Positions 13,028 through 31,324 of a stretch of 64,000 bases of DNA are shown piece after piece. Source of the stretch: Hypomesus transpacificus (lineage: Eukaryota; Chordata; Actinopteri; Osmeriformes; Osmeridae). How positions within the stretch are numbered: the stretch's first letter is position 1; the number at the start of each line of letters is the position of its first letter. The notes beneath the pieces are model-generated. The model saw only the letters and a program-made list of their open reading frames with translations. It was not told the origin of the DNA and searched no databases. The translations under genes were made by a program, and so were the position numbers. The stretch is from assembly GCF_021917145.1 (NCBI RefSeq), contig NC_061078.1:7231076-7295075 (forward strand), written 5' to 3'.

Positions 13028-16000
13028 ATGGGCGCTTCGACACTGCCTACGTTTATACTGACATTAGTCGTTGTTTTCAACGAAATTTTGGGAGACAAGA
13101 GACTAACATTCGTCACTGTGGTGAGTTGCCATTGTAAAAAAAAGGCTGTTAGACATTTGCTAAATAGTCTGTCTGTGTGCAATCCTTTGAAACCCCAGCT
13201 ATATGCGAGGCTGCAGTTTGTGAGAATATACAGTACTGTACTGTAGTCTGAAAAGGGAGTTCCAAGTTCAATTTCCTTTTCAGAATATATTCTCACAAAC
13301 TGGCCTCGCATAGCTGACATACTGAGAAGACAGTGAGGCACCAAAGGATTGCACACAGACAGATTTAGCAAATGTCTACAGCCTTTTATTTTTCAGTCTT
13401 TTTTGTAGTCTGAAAAGGGAGTTATATTGGCTCGTTAAAATATTTGTCTAGCCAGACTTGCTAGAAGTCATGCATGATAGTCATTAAGTAGAAAAACTTG
13501 GCGTTTCCTAAGCCAAGTTCCACTTATATGGCTACCTTCCAACAGTCTTCTGTAGACTTAAGCTGTCTAGTCATCTCCTAGGGATGTTTGTCTTGTGATC
13601 GAAAGGGTTATTGCTCAGTCAGTGTCAGACAAAAGTGAAACCGTAACCAACTCAAGACAAACACATTTTTCATCATTACTTGGCTACAAGTCTTGGTTGA
13701 TTTTGAGGAAGTGGTCAGGAGTCTACCTGACGCCGCTAATTAACCAGCCTTACATTACTCAACCGGCGAGCGACCTGGAATTATTTTTCTTGCTCACGGC
13801 CTGTGACATAGTAAAATACAAAGGTTGGATTAGTCTCAGTTACCGGGCAACACAGTCTGATCGGTAACACGACATAGCTGCATTGTGCTAACTATGCAAA
13901 ACCAAGTGCAGGGCAGCTTGGACGTTTTTGATGCTTCTGTTTGTCTGTCTCACCTATATGTTTGATAAGGAGGTATGTTTGCATACAGTGGTGGACTGTG
14001 TATCCTGTGTTGATCCTAGACCCATAACCCAGACAAGCATTGTTGGGTTTTGCTGTACTCAACAGCGCAAGAAATACGTTTTTCTAGTTCCCAATTAGAG
14101 CTATCTATGAAACTACAGTCTCTGTCCTCTCAGCTGTATCGTCATGGAGACAGATCCCCTGTCAAAGCCTATCCTACAGATCCCTATCAAGACAGCTCCT
14201 GGCCCCAGGGCTTTGGACAGCTGTCTCAGGTACACATCACTTCTCTAAAATCTCTTGTTTTCTTTCTTGTTCTCTCACAACACTTCCACCTATTTGTATC
14301 ACTATATAAGTGATACAGCTGTCTTGGGTGACCACTAACCACCACCCCCACACCCTCTCTCTCTTTCTCTCTGTGTCTCTCTCTGTCTGTCTGTCTCTCT
14401 CTCTGTCTGTCTGTCTCCCTCTTTCTCCTCCCAGGAGGGGATGCGGCAGCACTTTGAGCTGGGCAAGGTGCTCAGGCACAGATACCAGGGCTTCCTCGAT
14501 GAAATGTACGACCGACACCAGGTACCTGCTCCCTTACTGGCCATCCAGTCTCTTTCTATAACGACATCATTAGCATCCGTACAATCAGCTGCACCTGTGC
14601 ATCCAAGGAAGTATAACGAATGAACTCCCCCATCCAGATCTCAGTGAGGAGTACAGACTATGACCGGACCCTGATGAGTGCCCAGGCTAACCTGGCAGGC
14701 CTCTATCCTCCCAACGGCTCCCAGGTGTTCAGACCAGGCCTGGACTGGCAGCCTATCCCCGTTCACACTGTGCCCCAGGCGGAGGAGAGGGTGAGCTGGG
14801 GCTGGGTGCTGGAGGATAGAGGCTGAGGGACTGGGCCCTTTATGTAGATGGGACTGCTATAGGACTAGGGATTACTGCTGTGCTTTCATATCCGCTCTTT
14901 GGTTCTCTCTCCTCCCACCCCCTCCAGCTGCTGTCCTTCCCCATGTCAGATTGCCCTCGCTACCAACTGCTCATGAACGAGACGGAGCAGACACCTGAGT
15001 TCCTCAACATGACTGACACTTACAAGGTATTGGCCTCTCATTGCCATCTGCCACTTTTCCACCCAATTGGCGCTGGAACCTTTTGTGCCATCTAGTGAAC
15101 TTGCATGCGTTTCACCGGTTTTGAGCGGAACCATTCTAATCAAGGATGCGTCATCAAGTGTGTGTTTTTTTGTTGTTTTATTTTAGTTTGTTTATTATTT
15201 GTTTTTGAGTTTGAATGAACCCAGCCTAGGCCAGCTCTTCTACAATTGTGGCATACATTTTACTCTTACTCAACCCAATTTTCTAGCTTTTCCTAAAACT
15301 CAGGAGATGATCAAATTGTCACCAAGCATTGGGTTTGGCTACCGCACTCTCATTACAATTTCTCACTTGACTCCTCCATTGTCGCCTTCTCCATCGTCCT
15401 TTTCCAACCTGTAGAATGACACTGATATCACGGTCCTGACTTAGGTCAAGGAAAACCTGCTATGTTGGAATGCTAGAAACGCACATTTTCTTTTCTGAAC
15501 TAGTTCATCTGGTTCAAAAAAAGATGTGCAAACCAAAACGGAACCTGTTCCATGTTGGTGGAATCAAAGTGGCCAGCCTGGTTCTGGTATGCACTTTAGA
15601 CCCTGAGGAACAGTGTGACCATGTTCTCCTGGCAGGATTTCCTAGAGATGGTGAGGAACAAGACTGGTCTGACGACAGCCAACATCCAGTCTGTCTGGAG
15701 TGTGCACGACACCCTCTTCTGTGAGGTGAGCAGCACATGAACGACAAAACAAGACAGCACAGCATAGTACACAAGGGAACTGAAGGAATATCAAGAGAAT
15801 TGAATCTAGTGTGAATTTCAGCAGCAGGGTGAGAGGATGGGAGAGAGAGTGGGGTATGTTGCCTGGCTTCAGTAGTGTGGCCACAGTTGAAGCCCAGGAG
15901 ACAACAGCTGCTTTCTGTCTTGTGAGTGACCAAGCAGAGGGGAGAACTGGACCCCCCCCCCCTCCTTCTCCCCCCTTGCCACTCTGTCCCCAGGCATTTG

Positions 16001-17458
16001 TTGTGTCAGCAGAAACGGTCAGTGTTGTCAGGGAAACATGCAGTGTTGATTTCCTTTCTTGCTCAGTTGTAGCCACAGCTTCACATGATCTCTCTCTCTG
16101 CCCATAAAAGTGATTGACAGTGTACTTATGTTTGGAGAAATGTATGCACTTGTATTGGCTGGCAATGGTGTGTGTGTGTGCGTGTCTCCTCTCCAGTCAA
16201 AGCACAACATGAGCGCCCCCTCCTGGGTGACGGCGGAGGTGATGGAAAACCTGAGGAAACTGAAGGACTTTGGCTTCCAGATCATGTTTGGAGTCTACAA
16301 GCAGCAGGAGAAGAGTCGGCTTAACGGAGGTAGGAGAGGGATGGAGGGATAGAGGGAGGGATAGAGGGAGGGATAGACGGAGGGATAGACAGGTAATTTT
16401 ATTTCACCACTGAAACAAACTGTCTGTCTCCCCTCCCCCCCAGGTATTCTGCTGGGCCAGATAGTGAAGAACATGTCTAAGTTCTCTGTTCCAGACCCCC
16501 AGCGTCGTCTACGCATGATGATGCTGTCTGCTGTAAGAACCTTTCTGCTTTACCACATCCTATTTAATGCTTCATCAGCTTTTTAGCACCGTTCCATCAG
16601 TGTGTGTGTGTGTGTGTCTGTAGCATGACACCACCATCGTGGCTCTTCAGTCCAGTCTCGGCGTGTTCAACGGCCAGCAGCCTCCATACGCTTCCTGTCA
16701 CATGTTCGAGCTCTACCAGGAAGACAACGGGTAGGTGGTCGTCACAGAAACGCACTGCAGAAAGGGGTGGTTGTATAAGCTTCAACCTCAGGCCATGTCG
16801 GCGTCCTAGTGAAACCGATGCACCAAATTAAATTATTAAACACCTGCAGAGGGCGGTATAGCTTCTCCTAATCTCTCATGACTCAGTCATGACTTAATTA
16901 GTTTACATTTTAGAAATATTTACATTTTATTTTAGAAGTAGTTCTATCTGTCCCCCTTATGAGTGTCCTAACCCCCCCCCCCCCAGGTCCCTATCTGTGG
17001 ACATGTTCTATCATAACGACAGTGCCGCAGAACCCTACCCCATGGTTCTGCCTGGCTGTACCCTCCACTGCCCCTTGGAAGACTTCATCCACCTGACTAG
17101 CCCCTCCATCTCAAACGACTGGGAGAAAGAGTGCCAGCTGGACGCCTCTTCCAGGGACTCAGGTACGCTGGGGCTCAGCACCACGACAACGCTCAGACCT
17201 TCAAAAACCACCAACTGAAGAGCAGGATTAAATGTTTTTTTACTTGGAGACAATAAACGTGGATATTGCACTAAATCGTCTCCCACCTAATCAGTTTTTT
17301 TTTTTCTTGCTGCCCTTCCCTCAGAATTGATGATTGGTCTAGCGGTATGTGGCTGCCTCCTCTTTCTCCTCATCATCCTCCTCCTTACCGTCATGTATCG
17401 GCAGAAGGATGTGGGCGGTGGTTACAGTCATGTGATGAATGAGGGGGAGGAGTCCTGA
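13028..17458 (+). CDS. acp2: Lysosomal acid phosphatase 2 (acp2), 11 coding exons
   Basis: Histidine-type acid phosphatase that hydrolyses phosphomonoesters in the lysosome. Coding exons: 13028-13120, 14134-14229, 14435-14521, 14638-14790, 14928-15026, 15636-15725, 16197-16329, 16444-16532, 16624-16730, 16987-17162, 17325-17458. All are GT-AG and phases join without a break, giving 418 residues (human ACP2 is 423). A hydrophobic signal peptide occupies about residues 5-22. The nucleophile motif RHGDRSP is at residues 34-40 (His35), and the proton-donor motif HDTT starts at His281. N-glycosylation sequons include NGS, NET, NMT and NKT. A transmembrane helix at about 377-400 precedes a short cytoplasmic tail with YSHV, matching the tyrosine sorting signal (YRHV in human) that carries ACP2 to lysosomes. 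These membrane and tail features favour acp2 over secreted prostatic-type ACP3. Confidence 0.96.
13143..13423. repeat. Fold-back inverted duplication in acp2 intron 1
   Basis: Sequence at 13143-13230 recurs in reverse complement at about 13284-13383, covering GACATTTGCTAAAT, CTGTCTGTGTGCAATCCTTTG and GTTTGTGAGAATATA in order. In addition, TGTAGTCTGAAAAGGGAGTT is present exactly at 13242-13261 and 13404-13423, flanking the second arm. The arms could form a long hairpin in the pre-mRNA. It may be a fold-back transposon or a local template-switch duplication. Confidence 0.85.
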
Positions 17459-18625
17459 CAGATGGGCAAGCTCTGCCTGCTGGGCAGCAGAGGCAGCCGT
17501 CGATATGACCCCTGGGACAGCGAGGACGACCTCTGAACTTTTCCCTCCACCTCGCAAATTAACAGCTGGTGTTCTGCCCTGCTGTGACCACTGATTGGCT
17601 GTCTACCTGCCACTTGTTGGTGCCACAGGAGAAGGGAACTTCTAGGTTGCTTCTAATCTTGGTCTTGAACTCTGCCTTTTATGTGACGTCCAGTCCTGAG
17701 TTTGACCTCTGATAACCAGAGAGTTTATCGCTGAAAGTTGAACTTGTGTGTGTGTGTGTGGCTTGATGCCTGTAGTTCTGGCTGACATTGTAACAGGAAC
17801 CACAGGGTCCAGACTGTGTACTGTCCTGAGCAGGCCTTCACATTGTGGTCTGAGGCTCATGGCTGATCTGGGGAAAAGGCTTGTGAAACGCTGGTACTAC
17901 TGTTCCCCTTGAACTATCTCTGATCCCCCCCCTTCCCCCCACAACCACCATCACCCTCCTGTATCACCCCTGTGTAGCATCCCTTGATTTACACTGCAAT
18001 GCCATTTTTTTTATAACATTGCTAACTGTGTTCATTCCATGTGTGATTCCTGACTAGTTGTTGCTGTGCTCAACCTAAGAATGTTCTTAGAAGAATGTGA
18101 TGCCTCCTTCACGCAGTCCAAGCTGACACAAGCTTCTGAATTCTAGGATGTTATGAGATCTTCACCATTCTAGGTTGATCTTAACATGGCATCAATGGCC
18201 TTCGCCATTATGTTTGAGAATCTTCTGAGACCATTACCATTGGATTCTAGGATGTTCTCTGAGATAATTTACAATAAGCTTTACCAATGTCTTTGTAATA
18301 AGGCTTGACATGATTTCAGCAGCTTTCTGATTATTCATCTTGTTTTGTAAAACTAATTAGCAAAGTTTGCATTTTCTGTCAGCGTTTGTACATTTTATTG
18401 CATCTAAATTAAGGATCTTGTGTTGTTATTGCAACTTTTCCAATGAGAATGTAATTAATTCACACAATGTATTGTTGTTCCAGCGATAAAGGAATTCTGG
18501 GTCCGTTTAGGAGGTTGCCATGGTAAGCTCACAGTATGAGGTGCCACATAATAGTATTGTCTTTTTAACAAGGTTTATCCAATCAGTTCTGGTGTGCTGT
18601 CAAATAAAATATTGAACTTTAAATT
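17459..18625 (+). other. acp2: acp2 3' untranslated region (inferred) with poly(A) signal
   Basis: The stop codon TGA is at 17456-17458. The first AATAAA on the plus strand downstream of it is at 18603-18608 (within CAAATAAAATATTG), so cleavage is likely near 18620-18630 and the 3'UTR about 1.15 kb. No other gene is seen here. The end point is an inference from the signal only. Confidence 0.5.
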
Positions 18626-18699
18626 CCCAGTTGTTAATTGTGAGTGTGACATCCAAACTGAACATGAATGACCATTTAAACATTATGAACAACATAAAA

Positions 18700-19290
18700 A
18701 TGTCGAAAATGTACAATTAAATTAAATTGTAGTTATTAAGATTAGCGAGAATTTCATGGTATTTTCAGAGATGACCAAATTGAAAATGTAAAGGGTGTGG
18801 AAGTAGGACAGACTTTATTAGAATAATCTGGTGTAGTTTAAAAAAAAAAAAAAAAAAAATCACACTATTTAGAAAAAGTTTTTAAGATTAGTAAGGATGT
18901 CATGCCATTTTCAGAGATTGGCAATGTTATATAATTTTGTTAAACATGTAATTGGAAATGTATAGTGTGTGGAAGTAGGCCAGACTTTATTAGAATAATC
19001 TGGTGTATTTGAGATTTTTTGACACCATTTTGAAAAAGTTATTAAGATTTGCGTGGAAACTTAACTGAAAAAGTAAAGGCTGTGGAAGTAGCCTATAGGC
19101 CTACCAGACATTGTTAGAATATTCTGGTGTCCGTTTGAGGTTTTATATTCATAAAAATATTATAAACGTCAAAATGTTATGGGTAGTTTTCACCCGGTCC
19201 CTAACGCAACGCTGCAAAGTAGCGTCTTCCAAATGTGAGAAGAATGTCGAATATGAAATTTACTTCACTTCGGTGTTCTTCTCTAGCCTG
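18700..19290 (-). repeat. Tandem array related to the interior of the 39-kb hAT element
   Basis: Three copies of a segment containing GTGGAAGTAGG(A/C)CAGACTTTATTAGAATAATCTGGTGT-like sequence occur, with the TGTGGAAGTAG cores near 18796, 18968 and 19081 (spacing about 172 and 113 bp). Each is followed by variants of TTTGAAAAAGTTATTAAGATT. In reverse complement the same sequence, including TTTCATATTCGACATTC, lies inside the hAT element at about 39330-39560. No hAT terminal repeats are seen here, so this is a partial or rearranged copy. A 20-bp A-run lies between the first two copies. Confidence 0.75.
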
Positions 19291-19799
19291 GCTGCCAGCC
19301 CAACTTGTATGACAACGTCAGGCTAGTTCTTCTCCACCTCTTCTGCGTTGGGATATTCCCTCCACTTCCTGTGGGGTGCGCTGTCGCCTATAACCAGTGA
19401 ACTGTAAACTACACTCAAAAGAAATGACGGAGCCTTGAAAAACACTGATCCAGCGTTTTTATTTTAAATTTTAACATATATTAAGGGTATAATCAGGTGT
19501 TCTGTTCTGTGTTTGTAAACTGCTTATGGAATATTGCATCACTTGAACAAATTATATTTTACTACAATAACTAGACCTATATATCTTGAAATCACAAAGT
19601 TTGTGTCTTTTAACTACATCAAACAGAACCCATGACAACATTAACCTCAGTGAAGCAAGTGAACTACTGAACTAGCCTACACTAGTGTGGTCTCTGTATG
19701 GGTTTCCTCTGGCCAGGCAACGGTTAACCCTATAATTGGATGAATGGATATTGTGGCGAGGCAGCATCTGATTACGCATGCAAGACCTCTCTAGAACAC

Positions 19800-20152
19800 A
19801 GCGAACAATAAGGCCCGCCTGTCTGTCAAACTCCCAGAGGGATATATTTACGGATATATTTGTTTTTCAATGGTTAAATTCACGCGACCTGACCAATTCA
19901 CGAGTGGAGCGCCCCACCTAGTGAATTTCAAGTGGCTCGAGAATACAGATGGATTCGTTGCAATGGCAGAGGGGGAGCGAGGACCAGTCGTTGTCAACAA
20001 ACTGTCGTTTCTGAGTTCGTGGTGGAGCACATCGCAATCAAACTAGGACACGAGACTACACGTTGTTAGTCGTGATACAGCGGATCTATAGCAGGTTTCG
20101 GTGGTTTGTCAACTAAAGTTCTAACGGAGCAACGACCTCGAGGCTGCAACAG
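19800..20152 (+). promoter_or_regulatory. pacsin3: Probable pacsin3 promoter and non-coding first exon
   Basis: CpG-containing sequence ends in AGGCTGCAACAG followed by GTAAAC at 20153, a good donor. The coding exons of pacsin3 begin 4.8 kb downstream on the same strand, and no other plus-strand gene lies between. This is therefore the best candidate for the untranslated first exon, ending at 20152. Start of transcription is unknown. Evidence is position plus one splice site only. Confidence 0.4.
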
Positions 20153-23100
20153 GTAAACCCGAGCGGTGGAATAGTCGCAACTAGTCAACGAGTAACAATG
20201 TATCCGCACCATGCCACGTCTGTAAAACTCGCCTGTTATAGATATATAACGCTAGCATATTCATGCGGCTAGTGTATTCCCTCAATAAATTATGGTTGTT
20301 TCTTTCTTTGATTACCTAAATCTAGCTTTAGGATTTAATGTAAAATAATTTGTTCTTCCAAATCATCTGAGTACTAATTTAATGTTTAGGTTGGCCTACA
20401 GGTTGGTAAGGTAATAAAAGAAGCGGACTATGTTGCCAAATCAACGCGGATTATACCGGTATGGGCCAGCTAGTCTATATATCTACTCAATGGTCATAAT
20501 CTGCAGACGCAGACTGCTCAAGAGATCTTGGCGTTGATTTAACGTAGGCCCTATACATTATCTAATGTATCCGCGTTCGTTGTTAGCCGCTGACCAGCGT
20601 GTATACGCTATTGAGTTACAGGTTTACTGAAAACTCCCTTGTTACAGAGTTTACAGTAGGCCCCTTCCTCAACTGCCCTACAGTGTGGCGAAAACGAGAG
20701 TGCCCTAATGGCTGCACTTCACAAGGACAAAATAGTTTGTTGATTGTGTCCTACGGGTGTCCATTAATGCAATAAATTATAATGTGCCATCTAGTGCAAG
20801 ACAATTCAATAACGTGTCTTTATGAATGCCCTTCTAGTTGAGAACGTAATGACGTGCCTGTAAAGTTAGCGTGACGTTGTCATACTCATAATTCTAGTCA
20901 GAATATGAGTCTGAAACCGCTCCGTTGGGCTGTGAATATGGGGCGTGTTTCAACCAAACCCGGGGAAAAATGCCTCTTCGCTAAATTGGATAGCCCTTCA
21001 ATCAATCAGAGCAACGTAATATGTTATTTGTTGAAAACAAATTTAACCCAAGTGCTCTTTGGTGACGTGGTTGATTACGTTATCGTTGATCATCTGTCCA
21101 TCCGCCGTGACAATTTGATTGGTCCGAACAGCTCCTACTCGGACATACTTTTTCACCAAAACTAGCGACCCCAGACCCAACTTCCCGACCAATTTTTTTT
21201 GTGGGCGGGCTAAATTGGGCTGGCAACCAGACTTCTGTAAGGTATCCTTATGGTCTAAACTTGATGTTCCTCTATCTGGGTGGCCTTCATTACAATTGAA
21301 AACGGTGCCGTTCCCACTATGTTGACTACATGACAGTGTCCCAAAGGGTGCCCTTTCCAGTAGAGAAAATCTAATGCAGTCCTGTATATGGTCCTACGGG
21401 TGAAGAAAGCACGGAAGTGTGCAATTTGGGTGCTCCTCTAATGGACAAGTGCCCCTCAAGTGTATAGTGATCCAGTGCTCTAAATGATGTCACTACATGA
21501 GTAAGAATGTGGGGAAGTTTCATAACGGTTGCCCGTGAAAACAGGGATGCCACCAAATTGGTTGTGGTTACATTCATAATATGGATTACTTTATAACGTG
21601 TTAATCTTAATCAAGGATGAAGACAATTTCATCACAAATAATGCATCATAGCTTTTTGTGTGCTGGCCCCATGTTGTGTTAGTATGTCCCCTTTTATTTT
21701 TTTTGCCCTTGCCCTTCAAACAGCCAGAGTCTGCCACTGTAGCTCAGCAACATTCGAACCTTCCTGCACCCCCAGCCAGGCCACTGTTTAGTGGAAGTAT
21801 GGACTCGTTTTTATACCACACCTACTCTGCCACTGTATAGGGTGGGTTCTCAAGGTTTCTGAAATGTGTGTGTTAATAAATATACAAGAAAACATGTCCA
21901 CACACGTGTGTGTTTGTGTGGTTCTGTTCTATAAACAGTTTCTTGAAAGCTGAGCCTTCTGCTGTGGGTTGGAAATGACAGCGTCAGTCCATCAGTCTGG
22001 GAGAGCACATGGTCAGGAGCAGGCTGACTCGTCCCTCTCTCTTCTCCACTCCTCTTCCTTCCAGTCCACTCTGCCCCTCCGTGCCAGGCCTCTGTTCTTC
22101 TCTCCTCGACTCCTCTTCTTTCTACTCCTACGCCACTCTTCTCCTCACCACTCCTGTGGTGTGTGGAGTCTGTGAAGGCTAGAAGGAAAGAGGACAGGTT
22201 GGGACCTGACATTGTCGTTGGAGGAGGAATGTGGGCACGGTGGTGGGTGTGGTCTCCAGTGTAGGAGAGATTGTTCCTGTGTCAGAGGTGTAACTGAGGA
22301 GAACAACAGGTCTCAGAACTACCAGGCCTTGATGGCAGTGTGTTAGTGAGCTTGTAGGTGGTGTCAGTGTTGGCAGCAGTTAACAGGTATTTAACAAAAA
22401 AGAGGGCATCCCAATAAGCAAAATCCCAGCTGGTTATTTTGGAGGTGTGATGTGCCCTGACCCCTCTAGACCCCTTCCCTCTCCCACTCCCCAAGACCAA
22501 GATCACTCCTCCTCTCCCTCCACTCATCATCCACATCTCCATGTGTGGCATTTCACCCTCCTCTTCAGAATCTAACACCTCCCACACTCAGCATCTATAA
22601 CAGTCGACTAACCAGCCAGCTAGCTAGTCAGTCAAGCAGCAAGCCGGTCAAGCCAGTCACCTACAACACAGCCAGTTAGTCGGGCAGCTAGCTACCCAGG
22701 CAGCTACAGGGACCTGGTGTGGATCTCCAATGACTCACTGAGACTCTGTCGGTTATAGTCACAGGCTTCGTCCTTCTCTCTCCTCTTTTCTCTGGAGTAA
22801 TCATCCTCCCCTCACTCTCTCCGTCAGGGCCGGAGAGAAAACACCAGTCCTTATCAGAGACGCACCCTCTTCTCCTCCGTTTTCCTCTCTTACTGGGTAA
22901 GTCCGCTCCTTCACTTCTCAGTCTACAGCTGGGTGCTGCCACTCCCACTGGGATTCTACTGTAGTTCTACTGGGATTTTTACTTTGTGTGCCGGGTCAGC
23001 GTAGCTGCAGTAGAGCGTAATGGACAAAGGTTTTGGAGGTCTAGGCTAGGCCAGAGTAGGTCAGGCCAGGCTAGGCCAGGCATGGAGAAGCACATGGTGC

Positions 23101-24744
23101 TGTACATTAATCAGATTAATGATAACCAGTTTCCAGAGGGGCTTAGTGGCCTGGCCTGCCTTCCCTGACCCACTTCCACCTCCTCCTCTTCTCTCCCTTC
23201 TTCTTCTCTCTGCTCGGGTATCTTCTCCTCCAACAAAACCTATGTGTAAACCTTGAATGTAAATGAGTTCCACATGCTTACAAGTTGTCTTCTTGTAACC
23301 ACATCTGAAGTGTGTGTGCGCGTGTGCGTGCGTGCGTGGAGGAGGAGGGGTACAAGCTTCTGTCATGGGTTGTGAATGTGCAGCCATGTGGTGTGCAGCC
23401 CAGTCTCCTGTCTGTGTGTGGAGTCCTCCAGGACCCACACACAGTAGGCTTACTGCTGTACTACTACAGCCTTGCTCCTCCTCCTCCTCTTCTTCCTCCA
23501 TCAGCTCAGACATATGACCCTCCCCAATGCAACCCCCCATCCGCCCCCCCGCCCCCTCCCTCCGCCATTCCCCTATAAACACACACTGCTCCTACAGAGG
23601 AGCTGCTGTTTGATGTCAGCCAGCCCTGTCAGCCCAGAGACTCTGATTATCCTCCCCCCTCCCCACCGGTCTCCAGTTAGTCACCCTGACAGACCTCAGT
23701 ACATTGTGGACACACTATGGAGTCACTGACCGAGGGAACACACACATATTTCTAGAGTTCTCTCACTCACTGTGTGTGTGTGTTTATGCATGTTTCTTTT
23801 GTTGTGGTTTATTGTTATCGTCAGTTCTGTGAGTGCCAGCGATGTGTTTGCTGTGCTTGAAAGGTATGAACTCTGGGTAAAGATGCCTCCTAGAAGTCCT
23901 GGTCCTGATTCTGGGCTTCAGAATTCTGTGTTGATTTTCAGTATGACCAGCATCACTAGGACAGGCCTGGTAGGGAGGGATAAGTAACTGCAGGTCAACA
24001 GTGTGCCCCCTCCCTCTCTCTAAAAGAATCCTCTGTAACTTTTTTATGATGCATTTCCAATCTCCTCTTCTTTCTTCCATTTCATCTCCTTTTCTCTTCA
24101 GTTGTCGTAATCCAGAAGGAAGACTGAGGTCTCAGGGGAAGTGTGTGTGTGTGCGCGCACAGACCTAGTTGCTGGGGCCTGTCGGTGTGTCTCTGCTCTG
24201 GTGACTACTGTTAAAGCAGACAGGATATCCCTGACCCCTGGTCAACCCTGTCATGCCCATGTGCCATAACACAAAGACACATACAAACCAATAGTGTGTG
24301 TGTGTGTGTGGATGAGAGAGAGGGAGAGAGATAGAGTGAGTGTGTGGCAATGTAATTAGAAATGTAATAAGTAAGCTTCTCACAACTGCTCTTCATTCTG
24401 CATGTTTGTGGGAGATGCCTATCCTGCTGGCATACTTTCCAATGGCCCCTCACACACACACACACACACAAACGCACGCACACACACACACACAGACACA
24501 TCCCGTGATGTAGTAGTGACTGGCCCAGGCCACACTGTGTTGTCTAACACAGGAAGTTGTTGTGGCTCTGATGGGAAGCTGAATGACCTTGGCAACAGGG
24601 CCATCCAATCAGGTGTGAGCTGTGAGGATGTGAAGGATGAGGCTACAGGAAGTCCTGGGGTCGTCTGTCTTTAGGGAGGTCATCTGCTGGACATGGACAG
24701 GCAGGCAGGCAGGGAGGGAGGCAGGCAGACTGTCTGGCTGACAG
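20153..24744 (+). other. pacsin3: Inferred first intron of pacsin3
   Basis: No coding exon recognised. A stretch at 20886-21245 has the texture of an old interspersed repeat: clusters such as CTCTTCGCTAAATTGGATAG and AACCAGACTTCTG, with CpG decay. I cannot define its ends. CA/TG tracts are at about 23780 and 24295-24315, and a paired CA tract at 24448-24496. A patch at 23098-23150 with ATTAATCAGATTAATGATAAC may be conserved non-coding DNA. Confidence 0.45.
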
Positions 24745-24872
24745 GCTGTCTGTTACCAGGCTGTTGGTCTGTTAACAGGCTGTCTGTTTGTTACCATGCT
24801 GTCTGTTTGTTACCAGGCTGTCTGTCTGTTACCAGGCTGTCTGTTTGTTACCAGGCTATCTGTCTGTTACCA
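24745..24872. repeat. 19-bp minisatellite abutting a pacsin3 exon
   Basis: About six to seven copies of a unit close to CTGTCTGTTTGTTACCAGG (19 bp), preceded by GGCAGGCAGG-type sequence from 24700. The final copy ends in GTTACCAG|G about 50 bp before the pacsin3 start codon, so a repeat unit may itself supply the splice acceptor of the first coding exon. Confidence 0.9.
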
Positions 24873-24920
24873 GGTTGACCGCTAGCCGCCATCATTCCGT
24901 GCTGCAAGGGTGACCCGGCC

Positions 24921-30050
<5,130 letters not shown>

Positions 30051-31150
30051 TGCCCTGCCAACCCCATGCCCATAACCACCCAAACCCTGCCCCTGGACAT
30101 TCCGCCAACAACACAGAGGCACCGGGAACGTCCCCATGGTAACTTGCGTTGCAGAAGTGGTGGAAGCTACTAGACCAGCGAGCTGGAATACTGAATTAAC
30201 TAAACCCCTCCCCCTCAGACTAACCAGAAGACTAGTCACCAGAGGACAGTCACCATACGACTAGTCAAGAACAAAGTTAATACTACAGACTACACGTACT
30301 GTTTACAAAAATTGTACTTGTTACAAGAGCCAGACCTAGACCAGATCCATCTAGACCAAACCAAGACCCACCCAGTGCCTTACTAAAGAGTTCTGCTGGC
30401 TGGTATGACTGTCAGACAGACCTCCAGTGAGGGGCGAGCAGTGCCTCGGCCCCCCCTAGTGGACCAGTCCTGACATGACAGACAGCCCAGAGTGATCAAG
30501 GTGGGGCTCTGGTCAAAACTCACCTTTCTTCTCTCTTCATGTTCAAACTGTCTATGTACAGTTTGAGTTACTGTTAGTGGTTCTGAAGAGCAGAGAAGCA
30601 CATCAGCCATAATGTATATCTAGTATGGCCCAGCTGCTCCTCATCTCTTCATTTCAAGTTTCTGAATCCTTAAAAGGCATTTTAAGGGTAAACTTCAGAT
30701 AATGCTGATGTAATTTAGTTCTTCAAACCCATGTTTGTGATCTGTGTGTGTTAAGACCAGATGTTTCCTCTCTGAATGGTAAGGGGTGTTTTATGTCGAC
30801 ACACAGACCCTATCATCCAGCACTTGATTCTGCTCATGGTAGATTTCTACATTCAGACTTTTAATTGCTTTTTAATTTATTTTCAACTTTTAAATCATTT
30901 AATTCATGTTTTTTTTTGTCATGAACTAATCAGACTAAAGTTGTAAGAATGAGGATTTAAGGGAAGTACTGAGAAAAGGGTTAGGGAAGTGTCTGTGGGT
31001 GATGTAGAGGTGTGTGAGAGAGATAGAGAAAAGTGTGTGTGTGTGTGAGAGAGAGATGTGTGTTTTGTGTGGTCCTTTAGACCACACTGTCAGACACAAT
31101 CATGTAATCCATTGTACTTTGCAGAATAAACACTTGAATCAGACCTGAGT
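30051..31150 (+). other. pacsin3: pacsin3 3' untranslated region with poly(A) signal
   Basis: The TGA stop is at 30048-30050. AATAAA is at 31125-31130 in GCAGAATAAACACTTG, so cleavage should fall near 31145-31155, giving a 3'UTR of about 1.1 kb. No coding signal is present. Confidence 0.7.
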
Positions 31151-31324
31151 CTGGAGTGCTGGTTCATTATCTTTACATGATTCTTCTCTACTGAAATACC
31201 ACAGCCTCATCGGATTAATGAAGTTTAGCATGCTGAACGGACTCGTCTGTAAAAACACCGTTTTCAGGGACCTGTTTACAAAACAAAGGCTGTGTTAAAA
31301 AATCTAAGAACAGTCATGCTTGCT

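Noticed and set aside
13595..13867. 90-codon frame in acp2 intron 1
   Set aside because: No homology, no splice sites in phase, lies inside an intron defined by well-supported exons.
13028..17458. Assignment as prostatic-type acid phosphatase (ACP3)
   Set aside because: The C-terminal membrane helix and YSHV tail, and the sequence of each exon, match lysosomal ACP2 better; neighbours pacsin3 and celf1 also fit.
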